A stretch of 64,000 nucleotides of DNA, taken from positions 8,088 to 72,087 of the forward strand of contig JAAGOF010000054.1 of NCBI GenBank assembly GCA_010645155.1, read 5' to 3'. The notes beneath the pieces were generated by a model. It ran no database searches. It worked only from the letters and a program-made list of their open reading frames with translations, and was not told where the DNA came from. Below, piece by piece: positions 24,515 through 34,139 of the stretch. A program made the translations under genes and the position numbers. Each line of letters starts with the position of its first letter. Position 1 is the stretch's first letter. The stretch is from Tigriopus japonicus (Eukaryota > Arthropoda > Copepoda > Harpacticoida > Harpacticidae).

Positions 24515-27500
24515 ATGGCGTCAGCTCGCGAAAGTATTACGGAAAAGCAAAGAACGACTTCTGAAGTCGAGGACTACGAATATAGAAGGAGAACATTCTC
24601 TGCTCAAGTAGGAGGAATTACAAAGAAACTGAACCAAATTAAACCCCTTATTCGAGATTCAAACAAGGTCGACTTAGTGGAGAAAGAGTATCACGTCTTA
24701 CATCAACGCATCAACGCCTTCCAGGCAGCGGTCAACGCCGAATTGGCGGGGTCCGATATGGAAGAAGACGAAAGAATCAATTTGTCAAACTGGTTCAAGG
24801 GAAAGTTCTTTCTCATGGATAGTGGAAGAAGAGAAGTGTCAGAATGGATTGACCGAGTGCACAACGACGGCAATATTGATCCGGAAGATAGTGCGTCAAG
24901 AGCGGGGTCACAGGCCTCTTCAATGAAGTCAAAAGCTTCATCCCTTCGATCGGGAACATCGTCCGTAAGATCCAAGGCATCCTCCGAAGCAAGGATTCGT
25001 TTAGCAGAAGAAAAGGCAAGGTTAATAAGCAAAGAAATTCTTGAAAAGGACATGGAGGCTGTTAATGAAATCCGGGTGGAAGCCGAAAGGAGGGCACAAA
25101 TTGCTCATAACAGGGCGGAATGGATCCGAATCTCAAGTGTGGAACGAGCTTTGGATGGGATGGATGGATTGGGAAGTAGTTGTTCTCGAAGAAACCAGGA
25201 GACGTCCCTGAAAGGAGATGGAGACGAAGCTCCCCAGAAATCTTTGATAGACTTTGCTCACACTAAACCCAAAGAAATTATCCCAGAATTAGTCGGCTAC
25301 ACCTCCAAGAGACCCGCTCTATGTCCTCAGGGACAATCCAAGATATTCGATCGGAGTCTGCCTCCTCGGGAATCACTGCCAACAACTCATGGACCGAAGG
25401 TATATCCCGCGGTGGCTGAAAGCTTCAACGGTCCGGCTTTGAATTATGACCAAAGATCTCCTCCATCGGAGCAGATCGCTCTGTTGGCCGAAATTGCTCA
25501 ACGATCCCATCTACCAAAATCTGAGCCGGAAGTTTTCGATGGGACCGATCTAACAAAGTTTGCCTCGTTTTTACAAGCCTTCGATCGGCTAATCGCTTGT
25601 AGCACTTCGTCCTCCTCTGATCTTCTCTACTATTTGGAACGTTATACTAGAAGCGAGCCACAAGAGCTGGTTCGGAGTTGTCTTCATATGGAGCCGAGGG
25701 AAGGGTATCAAGAGGCCCGAAAACAGTTGATTCGTGAGTACGGAAACGAGTTTCGGGTAGCATCTGCTTATCTGGAAAAAATTCAAAGATGGCCTGACAT
25801 CAAGTATGAAGATGGCCCAGCAATTCGGAAGTTCTCCATTTTTTTACGGGGATGTCAGAATTATTTGAAGACTGTCAGTGCGCTTAGCCAACTTAATAAC
25901 CCCGCTATGATTCTTAGCATCTCCAAGAAACTTCCGTATAAGCTTAGGGAGTCATGGAGGCGCAAAGCCTTTGGACTCATGAATGAGGGTGCAGTGGTGG
26001 AGTTCAAAGATTTTTCGGAATTCGTAAACCGCCAAGCAGAGATTCTCTGCCTCCCAATTTTTGGTGACATTCGAGACGATACTTCCAATAAAAACGGCCC
26101 AACGATTCAAGGATCGAAAAGAACGATCTCCTTAGCCACGGGAACTGATGTTGAGGATCTGTTGCCCAACCGACTGGATGCCCGGTGCCTATTCTGTGAC
26201 AAGACGACACACAATATCGCGAGCTGTCTTTCATTCACAAAAGAAAAGGAAGATACCAAATTGAGCTTCCTCCAAGAGAACAGAATGTGCTTTGGGTGCC
26301 TAGGCTTTGGTCACATATCAAAATATTGTTCGAATCGACTTAAGTGCGCTACTTGCGGATTTGGACACCCAACCTGCTTGCACAGAGGCTCGTCCTTACT
26401 TGATAATAATCGACGCAGAGAACGAGTTCGGGAAAACGCCAGAGAAAGCACGTCGGCGTGCTCGGTCGGGCGTATTCATGATAGAAGCCAAACAGGGGCC
26501 GGTGACGCTCCTCCACGAAGCTATTTGAAGATAGCTATGGCGATTATTCCTGTAAAAGTTCGAGTAAAAGGAAGTGACAAGTTCGTCACTACTTACGCAG
26601 GGCTTGATAACTTCTCGAGCGATTCGTTCATCACCAATGATATTGTTTCCCGATTGGGCGTTGAAGGAGATCCAGTTGAGATTCGCCTAAGCACGATGAA
26701 TTGCAAGAACAAGAGGACTTCAACAAGGGCAATAAAAAATCTCGAAATAATGGATCTTGAAGAAAAGGAGCAGATCAGATTGCCTATCATTTTCACCCAG
26801 GAAGCACTTCCAGTTACTAAAGAGGATGTGGTGAAAAGGGAAGACGTGAAACCGTTTTCATACTTGGTCGAAGTTCCATTTACCTTCATTGAGGCTGAGG
26901 TGGGTTTGATGATAGGAGCAAACGTGCCGGAGGCATTGAAACCGCTCCAGATCGTGGCCGGACCCACTTCGGGCCCTTATGCTTCCAAACATCGTCTGGG
27001 ATGGGCTCTGAACGGGCCTTTATCGACAATGAAGGAAGACCCTTACGTACAGATGAATTTTGCCCGTATTCCAGGGAAAGAAGATATCGAATTTAAAATT
27101 CAGCAAATGTATGATTGCGAATTTCAAGATACAAATGTCGATGGCCGTGGTCCTTCCTTAGAAGATATTAAATGGAATGAGAAAGTGGAAAGCAATATTC
27201 GCACCGATGAAGAAGGGCATTATGAGATTGGATTGCCTTTTAGAGAGTCACAAGTACATTTTCCAAATAACCGAGATCAGGCTTTGCAACGGATCATGAG
27301 CATGAAAAGAAGACTTACTCAGGACCAAAATTACGGAGAAGATTATTCAGAGTTTATGAGAACAATGTTGGAAAAGGGATTTTCGGAGAGAGTGCCAACA
27401 GACGAGCTGCCCACCGAGTTGGGCCAAGTGTGGTACATAGTGCACCATGGAGTTTACCACAAGGTCAAGGAAAAGCTGAGAGTCGTGTTTAACTGTTCAT

Positions 27501-30475
27501 TGAAGTATCGTGGTTACTCGTTGAATGACAGTTTGCTACAAGGGCCAGATTTGACTAACGGTCTCCTGGGAGTATTGTTACGCTTTCGTGAGAAGGCAAT
27601 CGCCATTACGGCAGACATTGAGAAAATGTTTTACCAGGTTCGAGTTCCAAAGCAAGATTCCAACTTTCTACGGTTCTTTTGGTTTGAAAACGACGACTTG
27701 CAATCGCAACCCGTGGAGTATCGGTTGAGAGTGCACGTCTTTGGGGCGGTGTCCTCACCGAGTTGCTCTAAGTTTGCTTTGAGGCGAGCAGCTGAGGATA
27801 GCCGTGGCAAAGTTGGAGAAAAGGCCATTAGTGTGGTTCAAAACAGCTTCTATGTGGACGATTTGCTGGTATCATTTGATTGTGTGGAGGAGGCAAAATT
27901 GTTACTCGATGAAGTCAAGACCATATGTCACCAAGGGCGATTCAACTTGACCCAGATCATTTCAAATGACAGGGACATTCTGTGCTCCTTAGCACAGGAC
28001 GATTTGGCCAAAAATATGCGAGAGATGGATTTATCTCAAGAGGATTTACCAACTGAGAGAGCCTTGGGAGTCACGTGGAGAATTCAGTCGGATGTGTTTA
28101 GCTTCAAAAGCCGACAATTGGACGGTGCTCCTAATTCTAGGCGTGGACTCCTCTCTTCAATCTATGCAATCTATGACCCTTTTGGTTTTGTGGGCCCTGC
28201 AATTCTTCCTGCCAAGCAACTACTACAGGAATTGTGCCGAAGAAAGTTTGATTGGGATGCTGAAATCCCTGATGACCTTAGAATGGTTTGGATCCGGTGG
28301 AGGGGGGAATTGGACCTCTTATCTTCATACGAGATTCCAAGATGGAGTGGCGAAACGGAAGCGGGTGAACATGCCGAATTACACGTATTCTCCGATGGGA
28401 GTGAGGTCGGGTATGGAGCTGTTGCCTACATCCGGGTGAAGGACCAGAATGGAGTTCGAATCACTTTAGCCCTCGCAAAATCAAGACTGGCTCCATTGAA
28501 GAAACTTTCGATTCCCAGGTTGGAACTGGCGGGGGCCAAATTAGCGATCGAGTTGGCCTCCACCCTGAGACGAGAGAAACTGCTTCCCTTGTCGCGGGAG
28601 TTTTTTTGGACAGACAGTGAAACGATTTTAAAGTATATTCGGAACGAGAGGAAGCGGTTTCAGAGATTTGTTTCCAATCGGATCGCCTTCATTCGAGAAA
28701 GGTCGAAGGTAGAACAATGGCGACATGTTCCCGGCTCAGAAAATCCCGCAGATCTTGCCAGTCGGGGTCTCCCCATTCATGAATTTGTTATCAGTACAAT
28801 GTGGAAGCAAGGTCCAAGTTTTCTCCAAGCTGATGAATCGGTTTGGCCCAACATTTGCCAACCGAAATCGATTGAAGAAGATGACCCTGAGGTCCTGAGG
28901 GATCAGGTGATCTCTGCGTCTACGTTAAATTGTGGAGTCACAGTTTCGGATTGGTTTGAAAGTGTGTCAGACTGGCACAATTTGAAACGGATGGTGGCAG
29001 GTTTTCTGAAAGTGAAAAGAAAGCTGCTCAACAAGGAACTTGGAGATACTTGGGCTTTGGATTCAGTTGACCTTCTGCAAGCCGCGGAGCTAGTCATCGT
29101 AAAGCAGGTTCAAGCTGATGATTTTACGAGCACCCTTGAAGCCCTTCGTGATGGCAGGGATTTAGAACGGAGGAATCCCCTTGGAAGATTGTCTCCGTTT
29201 TTAGATTCAAATGGAGTACTCAGAGTTGGAGGAAGAATTCGGAATGCTGGAGACATACCTCGTGATCGAATACACCCTGTCGTTTTACCCAAGGGACATG
29301 TTGCTCGTGTTATTATTCGTCAAGCCCACGTTCAAGTGGGACATCTTGGGAAAGAGATGGTGCTTGCCAAAGTGAGAGAACGGTTCAAAATCGTTGGTGA
29401 AACTATGCTGGTGAAGAAGATTTTGTACGAATGCGTAAGATGCCGCAAGTATCAAGGAAGAGTCGTCGATCAATTCATGGCAGATTTGCCTATGGATCGA
29501 TTGGATATGGATCAACCCCCATTCACAAATACGGGGATTGATTTGTTTGGACCCTTTTCGGTGACTTTACGCCGGGCCATGATTGATCGCTACGGACTTA
29601 TCTTCACTTGTTTGACCTCTCGTGCGGTGCATCTTGAAGTTGTCTTTGACAAGTCCACAGATTCCTTTATCCAAGCTCTCCGACGTTTTATCGCAAGGAG
29701 AGGTCAAGTGCGTATTTTGAGATCTGACAACGGAACTAACTTCGTTGGAGCTGAGAGAGAGCTTCGGGAGGTGGTCCTTGGGTTAGACAGAGGAGAAATT
29801 TTGGAAGAAATGAGACGTCGTGGAGTTCGGTGGGTATTTCACCCCCCTCATGCTCATCACTTTGGTGGGGTGTGGGAGCGCGAAATAAGAACTGTTCGCA
29901 AAGTTATGAATGGACTCATGGATGAGCAGGGAAGATCTCTCAGCGATGAGTCACTTGGTACCTTGCTTTGCGAGGTGGAATCGATTATGAACAGTCGCCC
30001 CCTCACTCCGAGCTCCAGCGACCCTAACGACCTGGAGGCTATCACCCCCAACCACCTCCTTCTCCAAAGATTTGGTCATACCTTTCCTGTTGGTTTGTTC
30101 CAAAGAAGCGATACCTATGCTAAAAGAAGATGGAAACAGGTGCAGTACTTAGCGGACCTTTTCTGGACAAGGTGGAAAAGGGAATACTTGGTTATTTTGA
30201 TGAACCGACAAAAGTGGACCAAACCCAAGCGCAATGTGACCGTTGGGGATTTGGTTTTGTTGGTACAGGAAACCACCCCAAGATATCGGTGGCCGTTGGG
30301 CAGGATAACCAAAGCATACCCAAGTCAAGATGGGAGAATCCGAAAGGTGCGAGTGAAGACTACGATTGGAGAGTACTTCAGACCCGTCTCTCAGCTAGTG
30401 CTTTTACTTGAGAATCAGAAGGAGCCAGACGTTGGAAACCCAGGCGTGGAAGCTCCTGACGTTGGACAACTGTAA
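24515..30475 (+). CDS. BEL/Pao Gag-Pol polyprotein
   Basis: Intact 1986-residue frame. The N-terminal Gag part (1-550) contains a helical region, a Ser/Ala/Lys repeat (about 128-160) and a DUF1759-like segment. Zinc knuckles follow: CCHC at 558-571 (CLFCDKTTHNIASC), another from 592 (CFGC...H...C), and a third CATC-like one. The protease region (DUF1758-like) has LDNFSSDSFI at about 697-706. Reverse transcriptase carries ITADIEKMFYQV and YVDD at 1113-1116. RNase H starts at D1294 (FSDGS) with later WTDSE and NPADLASRG. Integrase has an HHCC zinc finger (HVQVGHLG...CVRC) and catalytic D1676, D1738 and E1788. A DUF5641-like C-terminus follows (KRRWKQVQYLADLFW). The ATG at 24515 lies 31 nt after the LTR. 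Oddity: residue 700 is Phe where active proteases have Gly after the catalytic Asp pair. Confidence 0.96.
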   Translation: MASARESITEKQRTTSEVEDYEYRRRTFSAQVGGITKKLNQIKPLIRDSNKVDLVEKEYHVLHQRINAFQAAVNAELAGSDMEEDERINLSNWFKGKFFLMDSGRREVSEWIDRVHNDGNIDPEDSASRAGSQASSMKSKASSLRSGTSSVRSKASSEARIRLAEEKARLISKEILEKDMEAVNEIRVEAERRAQIAHNRAEWIRISSVERALDGMDGLGSSCSRRNQETSLKGDGDEAPQKSLIDFAHTKPKEIIPELVGYTSKRPALCPQGQSKIFDRSLPPRESLPTTHGPKVYPAVAESFNGPALNYDQRSPPSEQIALLAEIAQRSHLPKSEPEVFDGTDLTKFASFLQAFDRLIACSTSSSSDLLYYLERYTRSEPQELVRSCLHMEPREGYQEARKQLIREYGNEFRVASAYLEKIQRWPDIKYEDGPAIRKFSIFLRGCQNYLKTVSALSQLNNPAMILSISKKLPYKLRESWRRKAFGLMNEGAVVEFKDFSEFVNRQAEILCLPIFGDIRDDTSNKNGPTIQGSKRTISLATGTDVEDLLPNRLDARCLFCDKTTHNIASCLSFTKEKEDTKLSFLQENRMCFGCLGFGHISKYCSNRLKCATCGFGHPTCLHRGSSLLDNNRRRERVRENARESTSACSVGRIHDRSQTGAGDAPPRSYLKIAMAIIPVKVRVKGSDKFVTTYAGLDNFSSDSFITNDIVSRLGVEGDPVEIRLSTMNCKNKRTSTRAIKNLEIMDLEEKEQIRLPIIFTQEALPVTKEDVVKREDVKPFSYLVEVPFTFIEAEVGLMIGANVPEALKPLQIVAGPTSGPYASKHRLGWALNGPLSTMKEDPYVQMNFARIPGKEDIEFKIQQMYDCEFQDTNVDGRGPSLEDIKWNEKVESNIRTDEEGHYEIGLPFRESQVHFPNNRDQALQRIMSMKRRLTQDQNYGEDYSEFMRTMLEKGFSERVPTDELPTELGQVWYIVHHGVYHKVKEKLRVVFNCSLKYRGYSLNDSLLQGPDLTNGLLGVLLRFREKAIAITADIEKMFYQVRVPKQDSNFLRFFWFENDDLQSQPVEYRLRVHVFGAVSSPSCSKFALRRAAEDSRGKVGEKAISVVQNSFYVDDLLVSFDCVEEAKLLLDEVKTICHQGRFNLTQIISNDRDILCSLAQDDLAKNMREMDLSQEDLPTERALGVTWRIQSDVFSFKSRQLDGAPNSRRGLLSSIYAIYDPFGFVGPAILPAKQLLQELCRRKFDWDAEIPDDLRMVWIRWRGELDLLSSYEIPRWSGETEAGEHAELHVFSDGSEVGYGAVAYIRVKDQNGVRITLALAKSRLAPLKKLSIPRLELAGAKLAIELASTLRREKLLPLSREFFWTDSETILKYIRNERKRFQRFVSNRIAFIRERSKVEQWRHVPGSENPADLASRGLPIHEFVISTMWKQGPSFLQADESVWPNICQPKSIEEDDPEVLRDQVISASTLNCGVTVSDWFESVSDWHNLKRMVAGFLKVKRKLLNKELGDTWALDSVDLLQAAELVIVKQVQADDFTSTLEALRDGRDLERRNPLGRLSPFLDSNGVLRVGGRIRNAGDIPRDRIHPVVLPKGHVARVIIRQAHVQVGHLGKEMVLAKVRERFKIVGETMLVKKILYECVRCRKYQGRVVDQFMADLPMDRLDMDQPPFTNTGIDLFGPFSVTLRRAMIDRYGLIFTCLTSRAVHLEVVFDKSTDSFIQALRRFIARRGQVRILRSDNGTNFVGAERELREVVLGLDRGEILEEMRRRGVRWVFHPPHAHHFGGVWEREIRTVRKVMNGLMDEQGRSLSDESLGTLLCEVESIMNSRPLTPSSSDPNDLEAITPNHLLLQRFGHTFPVGLFQRSDTYAKRRWKQVQYLADLFWTRWKREYLVILMNRQKWTKPKRNVTVGDLVLLVQETTPRYRWPLGRITKAYPSQDGRIRKVRVKTTIGEYFRPVSQLVLLLENQKEPDVGNPGVEAPDVGQL

Positions 30476-30500
30476 TTTCGTAGCTATTCCTGTTTGAGTG

Positions 30501-30539
30501 TAACTGGCGTGATCGGTGGTAACCGGATATCGCCAGTTA
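30501..30539 (+). repeat. perfect-stem hairpin just before the 3' LTR
   Basis: TAACTGGCG (30501-30509) pairs perfectly with CGCCAGTTA (30531-30539). Inside, CGGT (30514-30517) pairs with ACCG (30522-30525) around a GGTA loop. It sits between the Gag-Pol stop (30475) and the 3' LTR (30548). It could shape the RNA 3' end or plus-strand priming; the role is inference. Confidence 0.7.
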
Positions 30540-30547
30540 GGGGCCGG

Positions 30548-30875
30548 TGTTAAACTCTTTGGTTGTCACCCTGGAGTTGTGAGTGGCGCTGATGAGTGAG
30601 CCTCCATTTTGGGGGGGGCTAAGTCGTCCAAGTATAGTTGAGACTTTGGTTTTGTGTCGGACAATCATTCGTGCCACGTTAACGTCTGTGAGTTTTAGTT
30701 ATTTGTGACTTTGATTCAATATTTTATCTTATCAAGTTTACTTCATTCATTTACGTTCAATTTAATGTCTTATTTATATGTATTATTATTATTTTTCTTT
30801 TAAATAGAAACCGTTTACTTATCACCACCAACGAGTCTCAACCCGTTACACGGCACGGAACGAACAGATCTTACA
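30548..30875 (+). repeat. 3' LTR of BEL/Pao element
   Basis: 328 bp, identical to the 5' LTR except A at 30731 in place of G at 24339. It is followed at once by the GGTAT duplication. Confidence 0.97.
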
Positions 30876-30993
30876 GGTATAAATATTGTAATTTTGATTT
30901 GTGGCCTTTTAGAACTACTAATTGGAAACAGGCATCATTGCCAGATATTTCCTTCATTCTTGTTATTTTAAGGTCTTAACAGCTTTCAAATTT

Positions 30994-31117
30994 TAGAAAA
31001 TCCCGTTTTGAGTAAGAAAATCCCGTCCTGTCATCCCGATAAAAGATCATTTTTTGGAAAAGTGTGGAAAATCCCGTTTTTCCCGTTTTTAGAGTTGGAA
31101 AATCCCGTCACGGGATC
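30994..31117. repeat. cluster of GAAAATCCCG direct repeats
   Basis: GAAAATCCCG (or GGAAAATCCCG) occurs four times within about 120 bp, with additional TCCCG cores and a terminal CGTCACGGGATCCCA. It is not coding. Such short clustered repeats resemble subterminal transposase-binding repeats of DNA transposons, but no element ends were found. Confidence 0.4.
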
Positions 31118-31314
31118 CCACAGATAATTGATTCCCTGACAAACCCTGTGCGGCAGAAACTTCTGTATGAACGTGTTTGAACCTGTATGAATGTTGGAAT
31201 GTAAGAGCATATCGACACTGATGGAGAATTGATTTGAATGGATCGGTGAAGAGTATTTGTATTAGTTGCAGGAACAATATTGTACGATTTGATGATGCCA
31301 GTTTCCCTTCCCAA

Positions 31315-31858
31315 TTGGCTCAAAGCATCTTGAATATGCTTCCCCCATTTGGGCTCCAATGAATTCGGCAGGTTTGCAAAAGGTTGAGCAGGTTCAAAGA
31401 TGTTTCACTAGGAACATCACAGAAATGAGCGAGCTCTCGTATTGGGAGGGACTCCAAAATCTAAGGCTGTACAGTACTCAGAGAAGGTAAGAAAGGTATC
31501 TGATACTGTATGTTTTTAAGAGCATTCATGGGCTCTGTCCTAACCAAGGCTTTGAGATCAGTTGTAACGATCGTAGAGGTTTTACTTGCCTTCTGAGAGC
31601 ACCTCCAAATCTTAAGGAAACTAGGCTAGCACGAACAATGAAGTCCTCCTCTCTTCTTTATCGGGCTCCTTCATTGTTCAATTTGTTGCCCATTAGTCTT
31701 CGTTGGGAATATGTAGGAGCTAATCCTCTAATAGCATTTAAGGCAGGATTGGACAAATATGTAAATACTATTCCTGATCAACCCATTATTCAAGGCTTGG
31801 ACAGATCTGCCAACAGTAACTTATTGGTTGATCAAATTTCGGATAAACGTTAGTTATA
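31315..31858 (+). mobile_element. LINE C-terminal fragment (family A) ending at the gap
   Basis: The plus-strand translation reads HLEYASPIWAPMNSAG, QKVEQVQRCFTRNITEM, then QRR, stop, ERYLILYVFKSIHGLCPN, then APPNLKETRLARTMKSSS, LLPISLRWEYVGANPL, FKAGLDKY and DQISDKR before a natural TAG at 31851-31853. The in-frame TAA in QRR*ERY is shared with the copy at 46 kb. The run of N begins 17 bases after the final sense sequence, so the 3' UTR is missing. Confidence 0.88.
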
Positions 31859-31875
31859 TAAACTATATATTAATC

Positions 31876-31965
31876 NNNNNNNNNNNNNNNNNNNNNNNNN
31901 NNNNNNNNNNNNNNNNNNNNNNNNNNNNNNNNNNNNNNNNNNNNNNNNNNNNNNNNNNNNNNNNN
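31876..31965. other. assembly gap (90 N)
   Basis: Unresolved bases directly after a LINE 3' end and before AT-rich DNA. A collapsed repeat is the likely reason; the true length is unknown. Confidence 0.99.
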
Positions 31966-32639
31966 AGGGATTTCAAAGATATCAGGTTTTCAAATTTAAA
32001 AGTTTCAGGTTTATTGTCCTCTTCACTTGTCATTACAGCCATTTTTCTTCGTCATTTTTATTACTCAAACGACATAGATTATTTTGAAGTTTTGATATAC
32101 ATATACACAACAAAACTTTCTCATAGTAATTTTCGTTTGTTTCTTTTTAATCCGGCTTCCTCGAAGACGCGATCGAGCGCAGGAAGGTTAGCGTACTTTA
32201 AGATCTCTGGGTTCTCTGGGTGAGTTTTCCTCCTTGGAAGTAGTACGTTCTAAAAGTGTTTTCGACGCTTTGGCTCCGGAGTTGACCCCTTAAGGGTTAT
32301 TTGCTGACAAGAAACATGTGGACGCATTTGAAAAATAAAGAGTGTTGGCAAGGCCGCTGCTTTTGCAACTGCAGAGTCAAACACCAATTATCCAATGACA
32401 ACAATGTAGGGGGCCCTATTTGATACATTTCTTTGAAAACCACAGCCTAGTAACATAATTGATAAAAATTATGCTTACTCATGGAAGAATTCACTTCTAA
32501 TATGCATAGTGGGCAAAGTGCACACTGACCATTGCGATATTTAGAGCCGATTTGCTTCACTTATGTAAACTAGTGCTTCTACGAAAAGAATGTCAATTTT
32601 TTTTGAACAGAAATGACATGCAAAGGCAAAAAATATTTT
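31966..32639. other. non-coding stretch after the gap
   Basis: No recognisable gene or repeat. Confidence 0.4.
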
Positions 32640-33040
32640 GCCAACTTCATTTTATATTCCACTTCTCGCCAACGCAATCGGATCAACTATCCTGATTGCG
32701 GGACACCAAAACAAGGGCAGAACAAATATCAATATGCCAGACTTAAGAGTCGTCTACTTCCAACAAATAGTTTCCAACAAGTAGGTGGATTGGCCGACCT
32801 TGCTCCGGATTGATAACTACGTCAATATCTTCATCACGGAGACTTGGATCCATCCGAGGATCTCCTCCTCTGAAGTGGAATTTTATGACTTCCTTGTGGT
32901 TAGCCGTAATGACAGAGCCGACACATTAAACGGGCATGGGGGGAACAATTGTTTTCACCCGGGCCAACATTCAAAGTAAAAATATCGTGGTTCAACTTCC
33001 TCATTAATGCATTTGGAATTCATGTTGACGTTACAGACGT
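32640..33040 (+). mobile_element. LINE endonuclease-domain fragment
   Basis: The plus-strand frame 32785-32979 contains IDNYVNIFITETWIHPRISS followed by FYDFLVVSRNDRAD and GHGG, the apurinic-like endonuclease signature (ITETW...S) of Jockey/CR1-type LINEs. A frameshift near 32940 leads to GGTIVFTRANIQ in the next frame. Upstream, 32640-32810 carries QNKYQYARLKSRLLPTNSFQ in another frame. The copy is inactive. It may be the 5' part of the same LINE whose reverse transcriptase lies at 34.1-35.8 kb, split by later insertions. Confidence 0.75.
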
Positions 33041-33194
33041 ACAGGGTGCTGAAGAGAAAACTGCTCTGTAAGCGTCAAAAATGATTTTTTTTCCTTCTGA
33101 AATGTTGACAGTAAAATTTAGAAACCTTTCTCTTTTGATTGGTACTAAAAACTGGTTAATTCATGAAAACAAACTTAAACGGAGGCCCAAAACC

Positions 33195-33723
33195 AAAGGA
33201 TAACCGATTTGTCTAATAAGTGGCGCAAAAAGAGATTGCCGCCATTGTGGGCGTCAGTTTGCGTACCGTCAGCGCCTTCCCCTATAAATAGGACAAAGTT
33301 CCCTACCAGCGCCATGATGCTCAGCACTGTGGCGTCCGACGGCAGGAAGATGGCACCGATTTGGTTCCTAAAAGGCCTGAGAATGGGCGCCAAGGAGTAC
33401 CTGAAGGTGCTCCAGACCAAATTGAAGCCCTGGCTTGATGCCACCTACCCCGACGGCAACAACATGTGGCAGTAGGACGGCGCCCCTTGCCACACGGCCA
33501 AGATTGTGCAAGAGTGGCTGTACTTGAACTTGCCCTCCTTCTGGCCTAAGGACCTTTGAGGGGGTCCTTGCCTGATCTCAATTTCTTTTTGGAGCGTTAT
33601 TGAGGCTGCCGTCGAGGCCAAGTGGAACGCCATGTTAACAGAGACCATCAAGAAGACCTGCAATCTTTCTGCGGCCGTTTGGAGGACGTAATTGCGGGTG
33701 ATGGCGGCCATATTGAAGATTAG
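33195..33723 (+). pseudogene. mariner-family transposase pseudogene
   Basis: The translation gives TVASDGRKMAPIWFLKGLRM, AKEYLKVLQTKLKPWLDATY, PDGNNMWQ, stop, DGAPCHTAKIVQEWL, FWPKDL, and a final GGHIED with a stop at 33721. The DGAPCHTA motif holds the second catalytic Asp of Tc1/mariner transposases. The TAG at 33473-33475 replaces the usual Gln codon before DGAP. Another stop follows FWPKDL, and a frameshift disrupts the (S)LPDLN region that carries the third acidic residue. The N-terminal DNA-binding half is absent. It is a dead, 5'-truncated copy inserted among LINE remains. Confidence 0.88.
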
Positions 33724-33829
33724 TTAAATTTAACTTGTTATTAAATCTCCCTGAAAGTTTAAATTGAATTAGATGAAAATTTAAAAAGTTATGGCCGTTT
33801 CTTTTTTTTCTTTTTTTTTTGGGGGGGGG

Positions 33830-34016
33830 GCGGATTTTTCAATACCGCTACAAGGAATGGGATTCCCTGTAAAGAGAGTTAATCATTATTATAGTTTCAA
33901 TAATTAATGTTTATATGAAATTTGATCTACCAATGAGTTACTGTTGGCAGATCTATACAACCCTTGTATAGTGGGTTGGTCAGGAATAGTATTTAAGAAT
34001 TTGTCCAATCCTGCCT
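33830..34016 (-). mobile_element. LINE 3' end (family A) with 3' UTR
   Basis: On the minus strand this gives the last residues of the family A frame (FKNLSNPAL-like complement, LYRSANSNS, DQISY) and a 3' UTR with TTTACAGGGAATCCCATTCC and GTAGCGGTATT, followed by a run of ten C (plus-strand G at about 33823-33832) and an A-rich stretch. The same 3' UTR block appears in the copies near 44.8 and 44.95 kb. Confidence 0.7.
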
Positions 34017-34139
34017 TAGTTTTCAGTTTTTTTTTTTCATTTTTTCATCTAGACACGCAGTTTTCTCTTCCGCACCGTGTATATTGCGCACACCTGTCCC
34101 CAACCGCTAACACCAAAATTCGAAATCACGTGTCTCCCC

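Larger units (their letters stand above)
24156..30875 (+). mobile_element. complete BEL/Pao LTR retrotransposon
   Basis: The 6720-bp element has 328-bp LTRs starting TGTTAAACTC and ending GATCTTACA. It is flanked by a perfect 5-bp target duplication, GGTAT (24151-24155 and 30876-30880). The LTRs differ at a single base (G at 24339, A at 30731), about 0.3 percent, so insertion is very recent. A single Gag-Pol frame spans 24515-30475. A TGG at 24496-24498, 12 nt after the 5' LTR, is a possible but unproven primer-binding site. The purine stretch before the 3' LTR (AGGGGCCGG) is short for a polypurine tract. There is no env frame. BEL/Pao assignment rests on domain order and on the DUF1759, DUF1758 and DUF5641-like segments of the polyprotein. 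Confidence 0.97.
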
